From: Alphaproteobacteria bacterium
GTDB lineage: Bacteria > Pseudomonadota > Alphaproteobacteria > CAAGCB01 > CAG-977
DNA: 64,000 nucleotides
Reading direction: 5' to 3'
Assembly (NCBI GenBank): GCA_024413465.1
Contig: JAKSVU010000006.1
Coordinates: 29,619-93,618 of the forward strand
In this document: positions 27,015-35,677 of the stretch, one piece after another
Layout of the letters: each line of letters opens with the position of its first letter
How positions within the stretch are numbered: the stretch's first letter is position 1
Program-made: the position numbers and the translations under genes
Notes under the pieces: model-generated
The model's database searches: none
What the model was told of the DNA's origin: nothing
What the model saw: the letters and a program-made list of their open reading frames with translations, nothing else

Positions 27015-27492
27015 TCAAAATATCCCTTTCTATATGATTCAATAACCCCTCACATGCTGTATGTACCATATCAAATACCGTTTGAAATCCATCACCGGAC
27101 CCATAATAAGGATCAGGAACGCTATTTATTTGATATTGTGGAGCAAAATCCATCATTTTACACAATTTTGCTTTCGTATTCGCAAATCGTTCTTGCAGAA
27201 CACTTAATGCTTCATAGTGATCCTCTGCCATTGCAACAATCAAATCAAAATTTGAAAAATCTCTTTTTTCCACCATTCTAGCGCGTAAAGAACGGATATC
27301 TACTCCATTTTTCAAAGCTGTCCTAGTCGCACGATCATCAGGTGCTTGTCCCTGATGATACGATATAATCCCTGCAGAATCAACGCCTATAATCTGGTCT
27401 AACCCTTTATTTTTCACCATTTGGGCAAAGATACCATGAGCAGTCGGTGATCTACAAATATTTCCAGTACATACAAATAACACGTTAAACAT
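27001..27492 (-). CDS. low-molecular-weight protein tyrosine phosphatase
   Basis: Cytoplasmic Cys-dependent phosphatase. The P-loop VLFVCTGNICRSPTA is right at the N-terminus and the general acid Asp is in VPDPYYG; both are intact. I used ATG 27492 (MFNVLFV), the usual length for the family; ATG 27510 is possible and no ribosome site decides between them. The gene overlaps the fructosamine-kinase-like gene by 14 bp. Targets in deglycation or exopolysaccharide control are both known for relatives; the neighbour favours the first. Confidence 0.92.
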   Translation of the reverse strand: MFNVLFVCTGNICRSPTAHGIFAQMVKNKGLDQIIGVDSAGIISYHQGQAPDDRATRTALKNGVDIRSLRARMVEKRDFSNFDLIVAMAEDHYEALSVLQERFANTKAKLCKMMDFAPQYQINSVPDPYYGSGDGFQTVFDMVHTACEGLLNHIERDILNAGR

Positions 27493-27641
27493 GGAAATAT
27501 GATATGACATGTTTGACAAAAAAAAAACGATTTTTTACAAAAAAGCGTAACTTTTTATTTAAAATTTCGTTTTGTATCTAGAAATTCACGAAAAATAGAT
27601 TATATTATTATTAAGAAATAACGTAAATAAAGGAGAAAATT

Positions 27642-28382
27642 ATGTCTTTTGAATCAAGTCGTGAAACCATTTTTTCCCGTTCTGAAGGGCGTGAAATTGA
27701 CGTTGGTTTGCAAAAATTTATGAATAAAGTATATAACTTTATGTGCATTGGCTTGTTGATTACAACAATCGTCAGTTATGGTTTATCCCATACCCCAATG
27801 ATTAATTTGTTTTTTGCCGTTCAAGAAAATGCAATTAGAATGACTGCTCTTGGATGGGTTGCCACTTTAGCTCCTCTATTTTTAGTATTTATGATTGCTC
27901 ATTCAGTTACCTCTGCAAATGCAGCTAAATCAACCATTTTATTTTTGATTTATTCAGCTTGCATGGGTGTTTCGATGACAACCATTTTTATCCAATATGC
28001 AATGGCTGATATTTTGCGCGTCTTTTTGATTTGTTCAGTGATGTTCTTATCCACCAGTTTATATGGTTACACAACACGCAAAAACTTGATGAATGTCGGC
28101 GGTTATTGTGTAATGGGATTATTCGGTATCATCATTGCTTCAATAGTTAATATTTTTATGAGAAGCTCTGGAATGGACATTTTATTATCCTATGCAGGTG
28201 TTGCTATTTTCGTTGGCTTGACAGCTTGGGATACACAAAAAATCAGATTAATTTATGCAGAAGGTGATACAGAAAATGCTTCTACTTCTAAAGCCATTTA
28301 TGGTGCATTTGAATTATATCTTGATTTCTTAAATATGTTTATTTATCTGTTGCGTATTTTTGGTGGCAGAGACAGAGATTAA
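27642..28382 (+). CDS. Bax inhibitor-1/YccA family membrane protein
   Basis: 246 residues with about seven membrane helices. Family features: FMNKVYNFMCIGLLIT at the first helix, the acidic AWDTQKIRLIY motif and the terminal LYLDFLNMFIYLLRIFGG. Members modulate FtsH proteolysis or act as calcium-leak channels. It has a strong AAAGGAG ribosome site, is monocistronic, and ends in a clear terminator at 28395. Confidence 0.95.
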   Translation: MSFESSRETIFSRSEGREIDVGLQKFMNKVYNFMCIGLLITTIVSYGLSHTPMINLFFAVQENAIRMTALGWVATLAPLFLVFMIAHSVTSANAAKSTILFLIYSACMGVSMTTIFIQYAMADILRVFLICSVMFLSTSLYGYTTRKNLMNVGGYCVMGLFGIIIASIVNIFMRSSGMDILLSYAGVAIFVGLTAWDTQKIRLIYAEGDTENASTSKAIYGAFELYLDFLNMFIYLLRIFGGRDRD

Positions 28383-28394
28383 ATTTAATAAATG

Positions 28395-28423
28395 AAAAAG
28401 GAGAATGAAAATTCTCCTTTTTT
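28395..28423 (+). terminator. intrinsic terminator after the YccA-family gene
   Basis: A perfect 12-bp stem (AAAAAGGAGAAT paired with ATTCTCCTTTTT) with a GAAA loop, ending in a T run, 12 bp after the stop codon. Confidence 0.9.
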
Positions 28424-28439
28424 AGATTTAAAAAATTAT

Positions 28440-28467
28440 TTGACAAATATAGACTCATTCATAATAT
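28440..28467 (+). promoter_or_regulatory. sigma70-type promoter of the acyltransferase pair
   Basis: TTGACA at 28440-28445, a 16-nt spacer, then TAATAT at 28462-28467, about 43 bp before ATG 28511. It lies directly after the terminator and would drive the two acylation genes. Confidence 0.6.
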
Positions 28468-28510
28468 AAACTTATTTCAGTAGTAATTTTTTTTATTAAG
28501 TATCCTAATT

Positions 28511-30238
28511 ATGAAGAAAATTTTCAATTACACAAACATTGACTATAGAAAAACTATTTCTTTTATTTTATTATTTGTCGTTTTGAGTTTTATTTCTTCT
28601 ACATTTTGGTTGGAAAATAAATTAAGTTTTTCATTTAATTGTATTTCAAAACAAGACGTAATTTTTCAAATTTTTTATTCCTCAACTAAAGATTTTTCAA
28701 AAGAAAATTCCATTAATATAAAAAAAACAAAAAAAGAAAATTCCGTATCATTTTCTATTCCTCTTCGAAAGGTAACTCGTATAAAAATAAATATTTCAGA
28801 ATTATCTGATATTATTCAATTATCAAATTTTGTCTTACACGGAAACAAAACTAAAAATTTAAATGTCAATGATTTTAGTTATAATAATGAGAACGCCCAT
28901 TTAAAAAAAGAACTTCTTATATTAGAACCATTCGATGATGAATTTTTCATGTCTTATCAAAAAGAACTGAATATCAGAAGAAAATTACAACCTCATTTCA
29001 CAAAAGCTTTACTGATTATCTTTTTTGAAATATTTGTTTGTTTAACAATCATAAATTTTCTTTATTCAAAAAAATATAAACATAAAAATAATTTAGTTTT
29101 TTGTATCCTTTTTTTCTTATTTATTTTCATACCTATGACGCAAATATCAGATTCAACAATATCCAGAGTAGAGAATAGAACTTTGACTCAAAAACCTTCA
29201 ATCTCCACTTTTTTTAGCAAAAATGGTTTTAAATATGGGGAACAATTTGAAACATGGTTTAGTGATCACTTTTGGAAAAGAAAAAAAATTATAAGAACGT
29301 ATCAAAATTTAAATTATTTTATTAATGCTGGTATTGAAAATGATCATGCCCTTCAAGGATTAGATGGCTGGTTATTTTCTAAGCAACATAACGCTGTTAA
29401 TATGTATAAAAATGAAAATTTATTTACTGAGGAAGAATTAATTCAAATTGGAAAAAAGGTAAATAAATTCGTTGATAGTGCAAAATCATTCGGAATTCAA
29501 CATATCTATTTTTATTTATCTAACGATAAAGAAAGTTTATATCCAGAATATTATAAAAAGGATATCCTCCCAACAAATCCTGTTTCAAGACTTAATCAAA
29601 CTCTCTCCTATATTCATAAGAACTATCCTCAAATTAAATTTTTCAATTTTAGGAAAGAATTAGAAGACATAAAAAAAACAGGAGAAATTTTATTTTGTAA
29701 AACAGGAACTCACACAAATGATATGGGAGCATTTTACGAGTACAACTTCTTAATAAATAAAATTAAATTAGATAATCCAAATATTATTCCATTAACATTA
29801 AACGATTTTACTATTACAGAAGAAAAAAAATGCGACATGGATATATATTCTGAATTAAATCTTTCAAACAAAAATTATTCAGATAACAATTTGATAAATA
29901 AAGTTTTATCTAAAAAGAAAGAAACTATCAAGGAAAAGAATGTTATTAATTTAAATAAAAGTTTAGTTTATACTTCTGTAAAAAATTCTTCATCAAATAA
30001 TAAAAAGCATATTCTCGTTTTACATGATTCCTTTTTTGAACGATATGAACAGTATTTTTATGAAAATTTTTATTGGACAGAGAATTTTTATTGGGGATTT
30101 GGATTAGATTTTAATTTAAGTCGTGAAGAAAAGCAAAAAACTTTAAATCACCATCAAATACCCGATATTATTTTAGTTGAAACAACTGAACGATTTTTAC
30201 AAAGATTTTTAACACTCACCTTTCCACTAGAGAATTGA
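28511..30238 (+). CDS. AlgJ/DHHW-family membrane protein, polysaccharide O-acylation partner
   Basis: 575 residues with one N-terminal membrane helix (about 14-32), a beta-rich periplasmic region of about 130 residues, a second pair of helices (about 165-205), then an SGNH-like AlgJ/DHHW domain. Landmarks: RVENRTL, FETWFSDHFWKRK, LDGWLFS, the block TGTHTNDMGAF and the serine in VLHDSF. In AlgJ/AlgX the second block is usually D-x-H; here it is G-T-H, so the acid residue may be lost or displaced. It precedes an MBOAT gene by 1 bp. Together they should acetylate or otherwise acylate a periplasmic or surface glycan. No polymer synthesis genes are near. The pair is more AT-rich than its surroundings. 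Confidence 0.8.
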   Translation: MKKIFNYTNIDYRKTISFILLFVVLSFISSTFWLENKLSFSFNCISKQDVIFQIFYSSTKDFSKENSINIKKTKKENSVSFSIPLRKVTRIKINISELSDIIQLSNFVLHGNKTKNLNVNDFSYNNENAHLKKELLILEPFDDEFFMSYQKELNIRRKLQPHFTKALLIIFFEIFVCLTIINFLYSKKYKHKNNLVFCILFFLFIFIPMTQISDSTISRVENRTLTQKPSISTFFSKNGFKYGEQFETWFSDHFWKRKKIIRTYQNLNYFINAGIENDHALQGLDGWLFSKQHNAVNMYKNENLFTEEELIQIGKKVNKFVDSAKSFGIQHIYFYLSNDKESLYPEYYKKDILPTNPVSRLNQTLSYIHKNYPQIKFFNFRKELEDIKKTGEILFCKTGTHTNDMGAFYEYNFLINKIKLDNPNIIPLTLNDFTITEEKKCDMDIYSELNLSNKNYSDNNLINKVLSKKKETIKEKNVINLNKSLVYTSVKNSSSNNKKHILVLHDSFFERYEQYFYENFYWTENFYWGFGLDFNLSREEKQKTLNHHQIPDIILVETTERFLQRFLTLTFPLEN

Positions 30239-30239
30239 T

Positions 30240-31637
30240 ATGCTTTTTTCTTCTACAACTTTTATTTTTTTATTTCTTCCTATCCTTTGTGCTACATATT
30301 TTTTCTGTAACAAAAAATTTCGTAATGTTTTATTACTCATTTTTAGTATTCTTTTTTATGCTTGGGGAGAGCCTAGATATATCGTAATTATGTTTTCTAC
30401 AATTATCATAAATTACGTTGGTGCAATTTTTATTGATAAATGTTTACATAAAAGATTTTTTCTTTTTTTAACAATAATCATAAATCTCTCATTTTTAATT
30501 TACTTTAAGTATTTCAACTTCTTTATTGAAAACATCAATTATTTTTTTAATTTAAAACTTAATTTTATAAGAGTAATTATGCCTATCGGTATTTCCTTCT
30601 ATACATTTCAATCTATGAGTTATACCGTTGATGTGTATAGAAAAGAAGTTTCTGTACAAAAAAATATATACAAATTAGCTCTTTATATTACTTTTTTTCC
30701 ACAATTAATTGCAGGTCCTATCGTAAAATATCATGATATTGAATATCAGATTGACAATCGAAAAGAAGATCTTGATCAAGTTTACTATGGAATCAAAAGA
30801 TTCATACTAGGATTATCAAAAAAAGTATTACTTGCCAATACTCTCGGAGCTATAGCTGACAAAGTTTTTTCACTTCCTGTTCATAATTTTGATTGTTTAA
30901 CTGCCTGGATTGGAGCATTAGCCTATTCATTCCAATTATTTTACGACTTTTCTGGTTATTCTGATATGGCAATTGGCTTAGGAAGTATTTTTGGATTTAA
31001 GTTCCTAGAAAACTTCAATTACCCATATATTTCAAAATCAATTACTGAATTTTGGAGAAGATGGCATATTTCCTTATCTACTTGGTTTAAAGAATATCTA
31101 TACATTCCATTAGGTGGTAATCGAGTTTCAAAAAAAAGAAATCTATTAAATTTATGGATAGTTTTCTTAGCAACGGGCATTTGGCATGGTGCTGAATGGA
31201 CATTCGTTGTTTGGGGAATGTGGCATGGCTTATTTATCATTATTGAACGATTAACAAATTTTGCTAAAAAAGAAGGAGGAAAAGGTCTTTCCTTATTTAA
31301 GCATGCCTATACTATTCTCGCCTTTGTTATCGGATGGGTAATTTTTAGAGCTGAAAATTTACCTTATGCATATCAATATATACAAAATATGTTTGGGATA
31401 ATCAAAGAACACCATATTTCTTACGAACTTTCATATTATATCAATAACAAGGAAATTCTTGCATTTTTCTTTTCAACTTTATTATCTTTTCCATTGTTTA
31501 AAAACATACTCAATTTGAAAACTAATAATGTTTTTATTCTGTATTCAACAGATGTTCTAATATTCTTTTTATTTCTTTTATCTTGTTCTTCTTTATTGGC
31601 ATCAACTTACAATCCATTTATCTATTTTAGATTTTAA
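30240..31637 (+). CDS. MBOAT-family membrane O-acyltransferase (AlgI/PatA-like)
   Basis: Moves an acyl group, usually acetyl, across the membrane for transfer to a glycan. 465 residues with about 11 helices. MBOAT motifs are all present: FFPQLIAGPIVKY, then DFSGYSDMAIG, FWRRWHISLSTWFKEYLYIP and ATGIWHGAEWTFVVWGMWHG with the catalytic His in WHG. It starts 1 bp after the AlgJ-like gene, so translation is coupled. The pair is like AlgI-AlgJ or PatA-PatB modules; target glycan unknown. Confidence 0.93.
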   Translation: MLFSSTTFIFLFLPILCATYFFCNKKFRNVLLLIFSILFYAWGEPRYIVIMFSTIIINYVGAIFIDKCLHKRFFLFLTIIINLSFLIYFKYFNFFIENINYFFNLKLNFIRVIMPIGISFYTFQSMSYTVDVYRKEVSVQKNIYKLALYITFFPQLIAGPIVKYHDIEYQIDNRKEDLDQVYYGIKRFILGLSKKVLLANTLGAIADKVFSLPVHNFDCLTAWIGALAYSFQLFYDFSGYSDMAIGLGSIFGFKFLENFNYPYISKSITEFWRRWHISLSTWFKEYLYIPLGGNRVSKKRNLLNLWIVFLATGIWHGAEWTFVVWGMWHGLFIIIERLTNFAKKEGGKGLSLFKHAYTILAFVIGWVIFRAENLPYAYQYIQNMFGIIKEHHISYELSYYINNKEILAFFFSTLLSFPLFKNILNLKTNNVFILYSTDVLIFFLFLLSCSSLLASTYNPFIYFRF

Positions 31638-31711
31638 TAAAGGGATTATCACACTAAAATAACGCCCTGAAATCTCTTAGAGAGTTATAAAAATTATATT
31701 TAAATCGTTTT

Positions 31712-32998
31712 CTATAAAGAACGGCTAGATGCTTTTAACATTGTCTGTGCTTGGAATGCTTGAATATTCTTTGTTTCCTTAATCAAACTGGTTTTTAATG
31801 CTTGATCATCTGCATTTGAATTTAAAACCAATTTTTTACGACGATGATCGACTGCACTTGCATGGTTGTTCATCGGTTCAAAGCATATTGTATAATCTGA
31901 TTTTTTCAATGCTTGCAATGTTTTTTCATTATCTTTATCTGCACACAATTCATGAAGAGCATGATTTAAACGACGATTTTCTGTAGGCGTTGTCTCGCGT
32001 TTTAAACCAACTGGATCTTTAAAATCACGAATGAAATTCTTTAAATAATCCTTTTTGAAAACTTTACCTAATTGACTGAATGGTCCTTCAATCTTATCAG
32101 CAACTTTCAAATCTTTGTAGTCTGGATCAGCAGGAATACCTGTTTTTTCTTCGCGTTTTTTGAAAAATTTATCCATTACAGACATAGATTCTTCATGAAC
32201 AGAAGTCAATTCACGATCTGACAAAATATCCTTATCGTTTTCCCAATAACATCCCCCTTTTCCATCTGTACAAAAAGCCGTAACAATTTGTTCAGAAGTT
32301 AAGTGTTTATTATATGGAAATTGTTCGTAATCATCATCTCTCATAGAATTTCTCATACGACTGCGTAGATAACTATCTTCGTACAAATCAACCATACCAC
32401 CGTTTGTATACCATCCCAAAAAAGCACCTTGAATAGCTTCCGGTGTTGGACCAGCTTTAAAATCTTTCATCTTTCTGGTATATCCATAATAGATTTCTGG
32501 ATCATTTTCGACAAAAGATGCCATTGCTGAACGATCACCACTACCGATTGCAATTTCATGACATGCAGCTAAAGAAATAGCATTTGCATCTGCTTCAATA
32601 GCGCGTTCAACCATTACTTCAGACGGAATATCAAAATGTCCCATTTCATCACAGGCGGGTAATTTTGCATTTTGTTGTGCATGACGACATTCATGAATTA
32701 ATGTTGCCAATAACGTTCCTTCATCACAACAACTATTTAATATGATATGTTTTTCTTCAGAATATGTTACACCTGCACAATCACGCATAGATTCCATAGA
32801 AAGGGTATATCCTTCTGCCAACGTATCTTCCAAAATTTTTTTAGCAATTGGCGAATGATCTGCACATACGTTAATTAAATGAGCTAAGAAATTCTTATTC
32901 AACCCAGCTGTTTTTGACAAGTCAAAATCAATTTTTGGATCTTCTTCTGGATAATCATAACGTTGAATTTCTTCTAAAGCTGTTTCTAAAGATGGCAT
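31712..32998 (-). CDS. putative zinc metallopeptidase-like protein, paralogue 1, internally duplicated
   Basis: 428 residues, no signal peptide. HECRH at residues 102-106 (TLIHECRHAQQ) is an HExxH zinc motif, and Glu in VERAIEADA, about 26 residues on, could be the third ligand, as in gluzincins. I believe NCBI models this family as DUF6782 putative metallopeptidase. Residues about 38-112 and about 344-418 align with each other (LAHLINVCAD with LNHALHELCAD; HIILNSCCDEG with KLVLNSNADDQ; LIHECRHAQQ with LIKETKNIQA), so the C-terminus is a second copy that lost its zinc ligands. A paralogue lies at 43821-45095. Substrate and location unknown. Confidence 0.75.
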   Translation of the reverse strand: MPSLETALEEIQRYDYPEEDPKIDFDLSKTAGLNKNFLAHLINVCADHSPIAKKILEDTLAEGYTLSMESMRDCAGVTYSEEKHIILNSCCDEGTLLATLIHECRHAQQNAKLPACDEMGHFDIPSEVMVERAIEADANAISLAACHEIAIGSGDRSAMASFVENDPEIYYGYTRKMKDFKAGPTPEAIQGAFLGWYTNGGMVDLYEDSYLRSRMRNSMRDDDYEQFPYNKHLTSEQIVTAFCTDGKGGCYWENDKDILSDRELTSVHEESMSVMDKFFKKREEKTGIPADPDYKDLKVADKIEGPFSQLGKVFKKDYLKNFIRDFKDPVGLKRETTPTENRRLNHALHELCADKDNEKTLQALKKSDYTICFEPMNNHASAVDHRRKKLVLNSNADDQALKTSLIKETKNIQAFQAQTMLKASSRSL

Positions 32999-33088
32999 AA
33001 CAAAATTCCCTTTAATTTTTCCTAGGAAACTATTCTATACTAATTAGAAATAAAAATCAAAAAAAATGAATTTTTTTGTCTATTTTTT

Positions 33089-33892
33089 TTATCCCTGAAC
33101 TAATCTGCATAAATCAGAAGTAATTTCAGGCATCATTCCAAAAAATTGATAAAAAGCTGGTCGAGCTTGTTGCAATAACATCCCTAGTCCATTTGCAACA
33201 GGATGATTATACTTTATTGCATTTTGTAATAATGTCGTTTTCAAAGGAGAATAAACTAAATCAGCTACACTCGCATTCGACTTTAAAACTGACAAATCTA
33301 TTTTCAAGTCATCAAAACCATTCATTCCAAGTGTTGTTGCATTAATAAGTAGGTCTGTAATCGGCAGAATATCTTCTTTTTCAGCCCAAGGAATTAATTT
33401 TATTTTGTTGCCGAGCGCAGACTTTATGTCTTGTGCTTTTTGTTCCGTTCGATAAACTAATCGAATTTCTGAAACTTTATCAACGAGTGCTCCAGCAACT
33501 CCACGAGCAGCTCCTCCCGTTCCTAATAAAGTTACAACTGCATTTTCAAATTTAAAATTTTCACAACTAGATAAAACGTTTTGGATAAATCCAATCCCAT
33601 CCGTATTATCTCCTGTCAAAACTCCATCTTTATTGGTAATTGTATTAACCGCCCCTGCTTTTATAGCTGCAGGTGTTAAATGAGTCATATAAGGCATAAC
33701 AGCCGTTTTATATGGAACAGTTACATTCACACCAACAAAATCATAGATTTTATTTTTCATAAAATCGTCAATGTCTGTAACAATGTATTTATCATATTTG
33801 GCAGATATACCATACAACTCTAGCCAATAATTATGAATAAGTGGCGATTTTGAATGTTCAATTGGATATCCAATTACTCCAACTTGCATCAT
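33089..33892 (-). CDS. aroE: shikimate dehydrogenase
   Basis: NADPH-dependent reduction of 3-dehydroshikimate in aromatic amino-acid synthesis. Landmarks: GVIGYPIEHSKSPLIHNYW with the shikimate-binding serines, NVTVPYK with the catalytic Lys, GDNTDGIGF, and the NADP loop LLGTGGAARGV. I start at the ATG-ATG pair 33892/33889, since the further upstream frame gives a non-family extension (MRKILFK) and overlaps the DUF488 gene. The gene lies 1 bp after that gene's stop. In many alphaproteobacteria maf and aroE are adjacent near the origin; here four genes separate them. Confidence 0.95.
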   Translation of the reverse strand: MMQVGVIGYPIEHSKSPLIHNYWLELYGISAKYDKYIVTDIDDFMKNKIYDFVGVNVTVPYKTAVMPYMTHLTPAAIKAGAVNTITNKDGVLTGDNTDGIGFIQNVLSSCENFKFENAVVTLLGTGGAARGVAGALVDKVSEIRLVYRTEQKAQDIKSALGNKIKLIPWAEKEDILPITDLLINATTLGMNGFDDLKIDLSVLKSNASVADLVYSPLKTTLLQNAIKYNHPVANGLGMLLQQARPAFYQFFGMMPEITSDLCRLVQG

Positions 33893-33893
33893 T

Positions 33894-34343
33894 TTAAATA
33901 ATATCTTTCTCAACTAATTCACTAAAAATACTAATTATTTTTTTAGCTGCTAAACGACGATGACAACATTCCGGTGTTTCTTCACTACATAACAAACATG
34001 TATCTTTCCAAAAATCTTCACCCTTTTTTGTAATATATGTTGTTATATGTCTTTTTTCCATCAATAAATCATATTTTTGTTCGTAAGTTTTCCAATCAAT
34101 AGTTCCTTTTTTATATGCATCAAGGATTTCCTTTGTTGGAGCAAATTCAAGCATATGAATATAATCTATTTTCGCAATTTCTTTTAAAAAATAGCATAAA
34201 TCATCACCTTTTGAAAACCCAGCTAATTGAGAAGAATTATTTAAACGAACATCTATTACTTTTTTGACATTATTTTTTTTTAACAACTCAAAAAAAGTCT
34301 CTGCATTTTTTTTTGTAAAACCAATTGTGAAAATTTTCTTCAT
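33894..34343 (-). CDS. DUF488 family protein, short member
   Basis: 149 residues. DUF488 core features: FTIGFTKKNAETFFELL at the start, KVIDVRLNN with the conserved Asp-x-Arg, and LLCSEETPECCHRRLAAKK with the family's C-x-E...C-H-R motif. Function of DUF488 is not established; the Cys/His/Arg set suggests a nucleotide- or nucleic-acid-related enzyme. It follows a longer DUF488 gene by 2 bp, which itself follows a dual-OB gene by 9 bp, so the three form a cassette. Confidence 0.85.
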   Translation of the reverse strand: MKKIFTIGFTKKNAETFFELLKKNNVKKVIDVRLNNSSQLAGFSKGDDLCYFLKEIAKIDYIHMLEFAPTKEILDAYKKGTIDWKTYEQKYDLLMEKRHITTYITKKGEDFWKDTCLLCSEETPECCHRRLAAKKIISIFSELVEKDII

Positions 34344-34345
34344 TT

Positions 34346-34960
34346 TTAACCCACTTCATCAGGACAAAATCCAATTTCCATATTTCTTTTTTGATAAGCT
34401 TCCAACAAATAATCTGTTTCTTTTTTCGAGCTAAACATATCAATTTGATTTCTATTTGGACAATATTTATTTAATAATTCTTGATCTAACTGATTTTGTG
34501 TTTCAATTGTCCCATCTTCTAAAATATGTTTTACCTTATATCCATGGTCTGTAAAGGCTTTTGATACCATAATAGCTCTGTGACAATCCATTGGATTTTT
34601 TTCAGCACACATAAAAGCAATATTAAATTTTTCAACACCTCGACATATACTTTCGTATCCTTTCAAAAAATCTTCACTAGAACGAACTTTATCAAAGTCT
34701 AAATAGCGTTTTCCATTTTCTTTGCGTGAATACAAAGACATATCTTCTCGTCTAGCCCCAAAATATTTTCCCATATGAACATAATTTAAAAGATTTTTTT
34801 CAATAGCTGGTTTTAAATTTTCCTTATTAAATTCATAAGCATATTTTGAATGTGGATCACTACGAACATCAATCACATAATCAATTTGATAAGATTTTAA
34901 CAAATCAATAAAATCATCTATTCGATGTACTGAATGACCAATTGTAAAAATCCCACACAT
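34346..34960 (-). CDS. DUF488 family protein, long member
   Basis: 204 residues. Textbook DUF488 N-terminus (IFTIGHSVHRIDDFIDLL), VIDVRSDPHSKYA, GARREDMSLYS, and FMCAEKNPMDCHRAIMVSK. A C-terminal extension of about 50 residues (QNQLDQELLNKY...) is common in members paired with another DUF488. It and the shorter member differ too much to be a recent duplication. It lies 9 bp after the dual-OB gene. Confidence 0.88.
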   Translation of the reverse strand: MCGIFTIGHSVHRIDDFIDLLKSYQIDYVIDVRSDPHSKYAYEFNKENLKPAIEKNLLNYVHMGKYFGARREDMSLYSRKENGKRYLDFDKVRSSEDFLKGYESICRGVEKFNIAFMCAEKNPMDCHRAIMVSKAFTDHGYKVKHILEDGTIETQNQLDQELLNKYCPNRNQIDMFSSKKETDYLLEAYQKRNMEIGFCPDEVG

Positions 34961-34969
34961 TATTTTTTC

Positions 34970-35587
34970 CTATAACTCAAAAATCTTTGCAACAAATTTA
35001 AAGAATTTATTATTATTATAGGGTTTATTTGGCAAACTTACAACAATTAAAGCATGATCTATTTTACCATTTTTATCAAAAAATAAAGGATCTGTAATAG
35101 AAAAATTTATATATCTTCTACTTTTATATGTAAAATCAAGTTTTGTCCTTTTTTCTAATTTTTCATTTACTTCTTGATGAATAGATATATTCGATACTTC
35201 AAACATTCCAAGAGATGTACCATCCATTTGATTTTCATATAAAAAATAACTTGTATTCTTAAAAACAAAATCTTCATTTGATACATATTGATCCAAAGCA
35301 TCAACTTTTTCTTTTCCTATATATTCTGTTTTTGAGTACTCATCAATTAACTTATTTTCCTTTTGATATTGAGTTGGTAATGATTGTAATATATTTACTT
35401 TAAAAATTTTTAATGGAAAACATGGATAATTTTCATTATCTTTAAGCATTTCACTTGAAATTGCTCCATCTGATTTTAAATCAGAACTTACTAAACGAAC
35501 CCAAGAATCATTACGAATATCTATTCCAGCAACACAATATTTTCCATATTTTGACGATTTTGTTAATTGTAGAAAAGTTAATTCCAT
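34970..35587 (-). CDS. dual OB-domain protein (DuOB-like)
   Basis: 205 residues from ATG 35587 (MELTFLQLTKSSKYGKYCVA); a longer frame to 35653 adds an unlikely hydrophobic leader. The N-terminal pattern, S-x-K-x-G-x-x-C-V-A-G-I-D followed by WVRLVS, matches the family NCBI names dual OB domain-containing protein. A second beta-rich half (KRTKLDFTYKSRRYINFSIT) follows. OB folds usually bind nucleic acid. It heads the dual-OB/DUF488/DUF488 cassette between cstA and aroE. I recall such sets being discussed among predicted conflict or nucleic-acid-processing systems, without experimental proof. Confidence 0.75.
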   Translation of the reverse strand: MELTFLQLTKSSKYGKYCVAGIDIRNDSWVRLVSSDLKSDGAISSEMLKDNENYPCFPLKIFKVNILQSLPTQYQKENKLIDEYSKTEYIGKEKVDALDQYVSNEDFVFKNTSYFLYENQMDGTSLGMFEVSNISIHQEVNEKLEKRTKLDFTYKSRRYINFSITDPLFFDKNGKIDHALIVVSLPNKPYNNNKFFKFVAKIFEL

Positions 35588-35677
35588 TATTATACCTATA
35601 AAACAAGGAAACAACGCATAGAATATACTACTCCTTTTTGTTATAAAGTACAAACTTTCAAAAAAATTGCTAATTAT

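Noticed and set aside
31019..31240. Antisense frame inside the MBOAT gene
   Set aside because: It is a shadow of the strongly conserved MBOAT motifs on the other strand.
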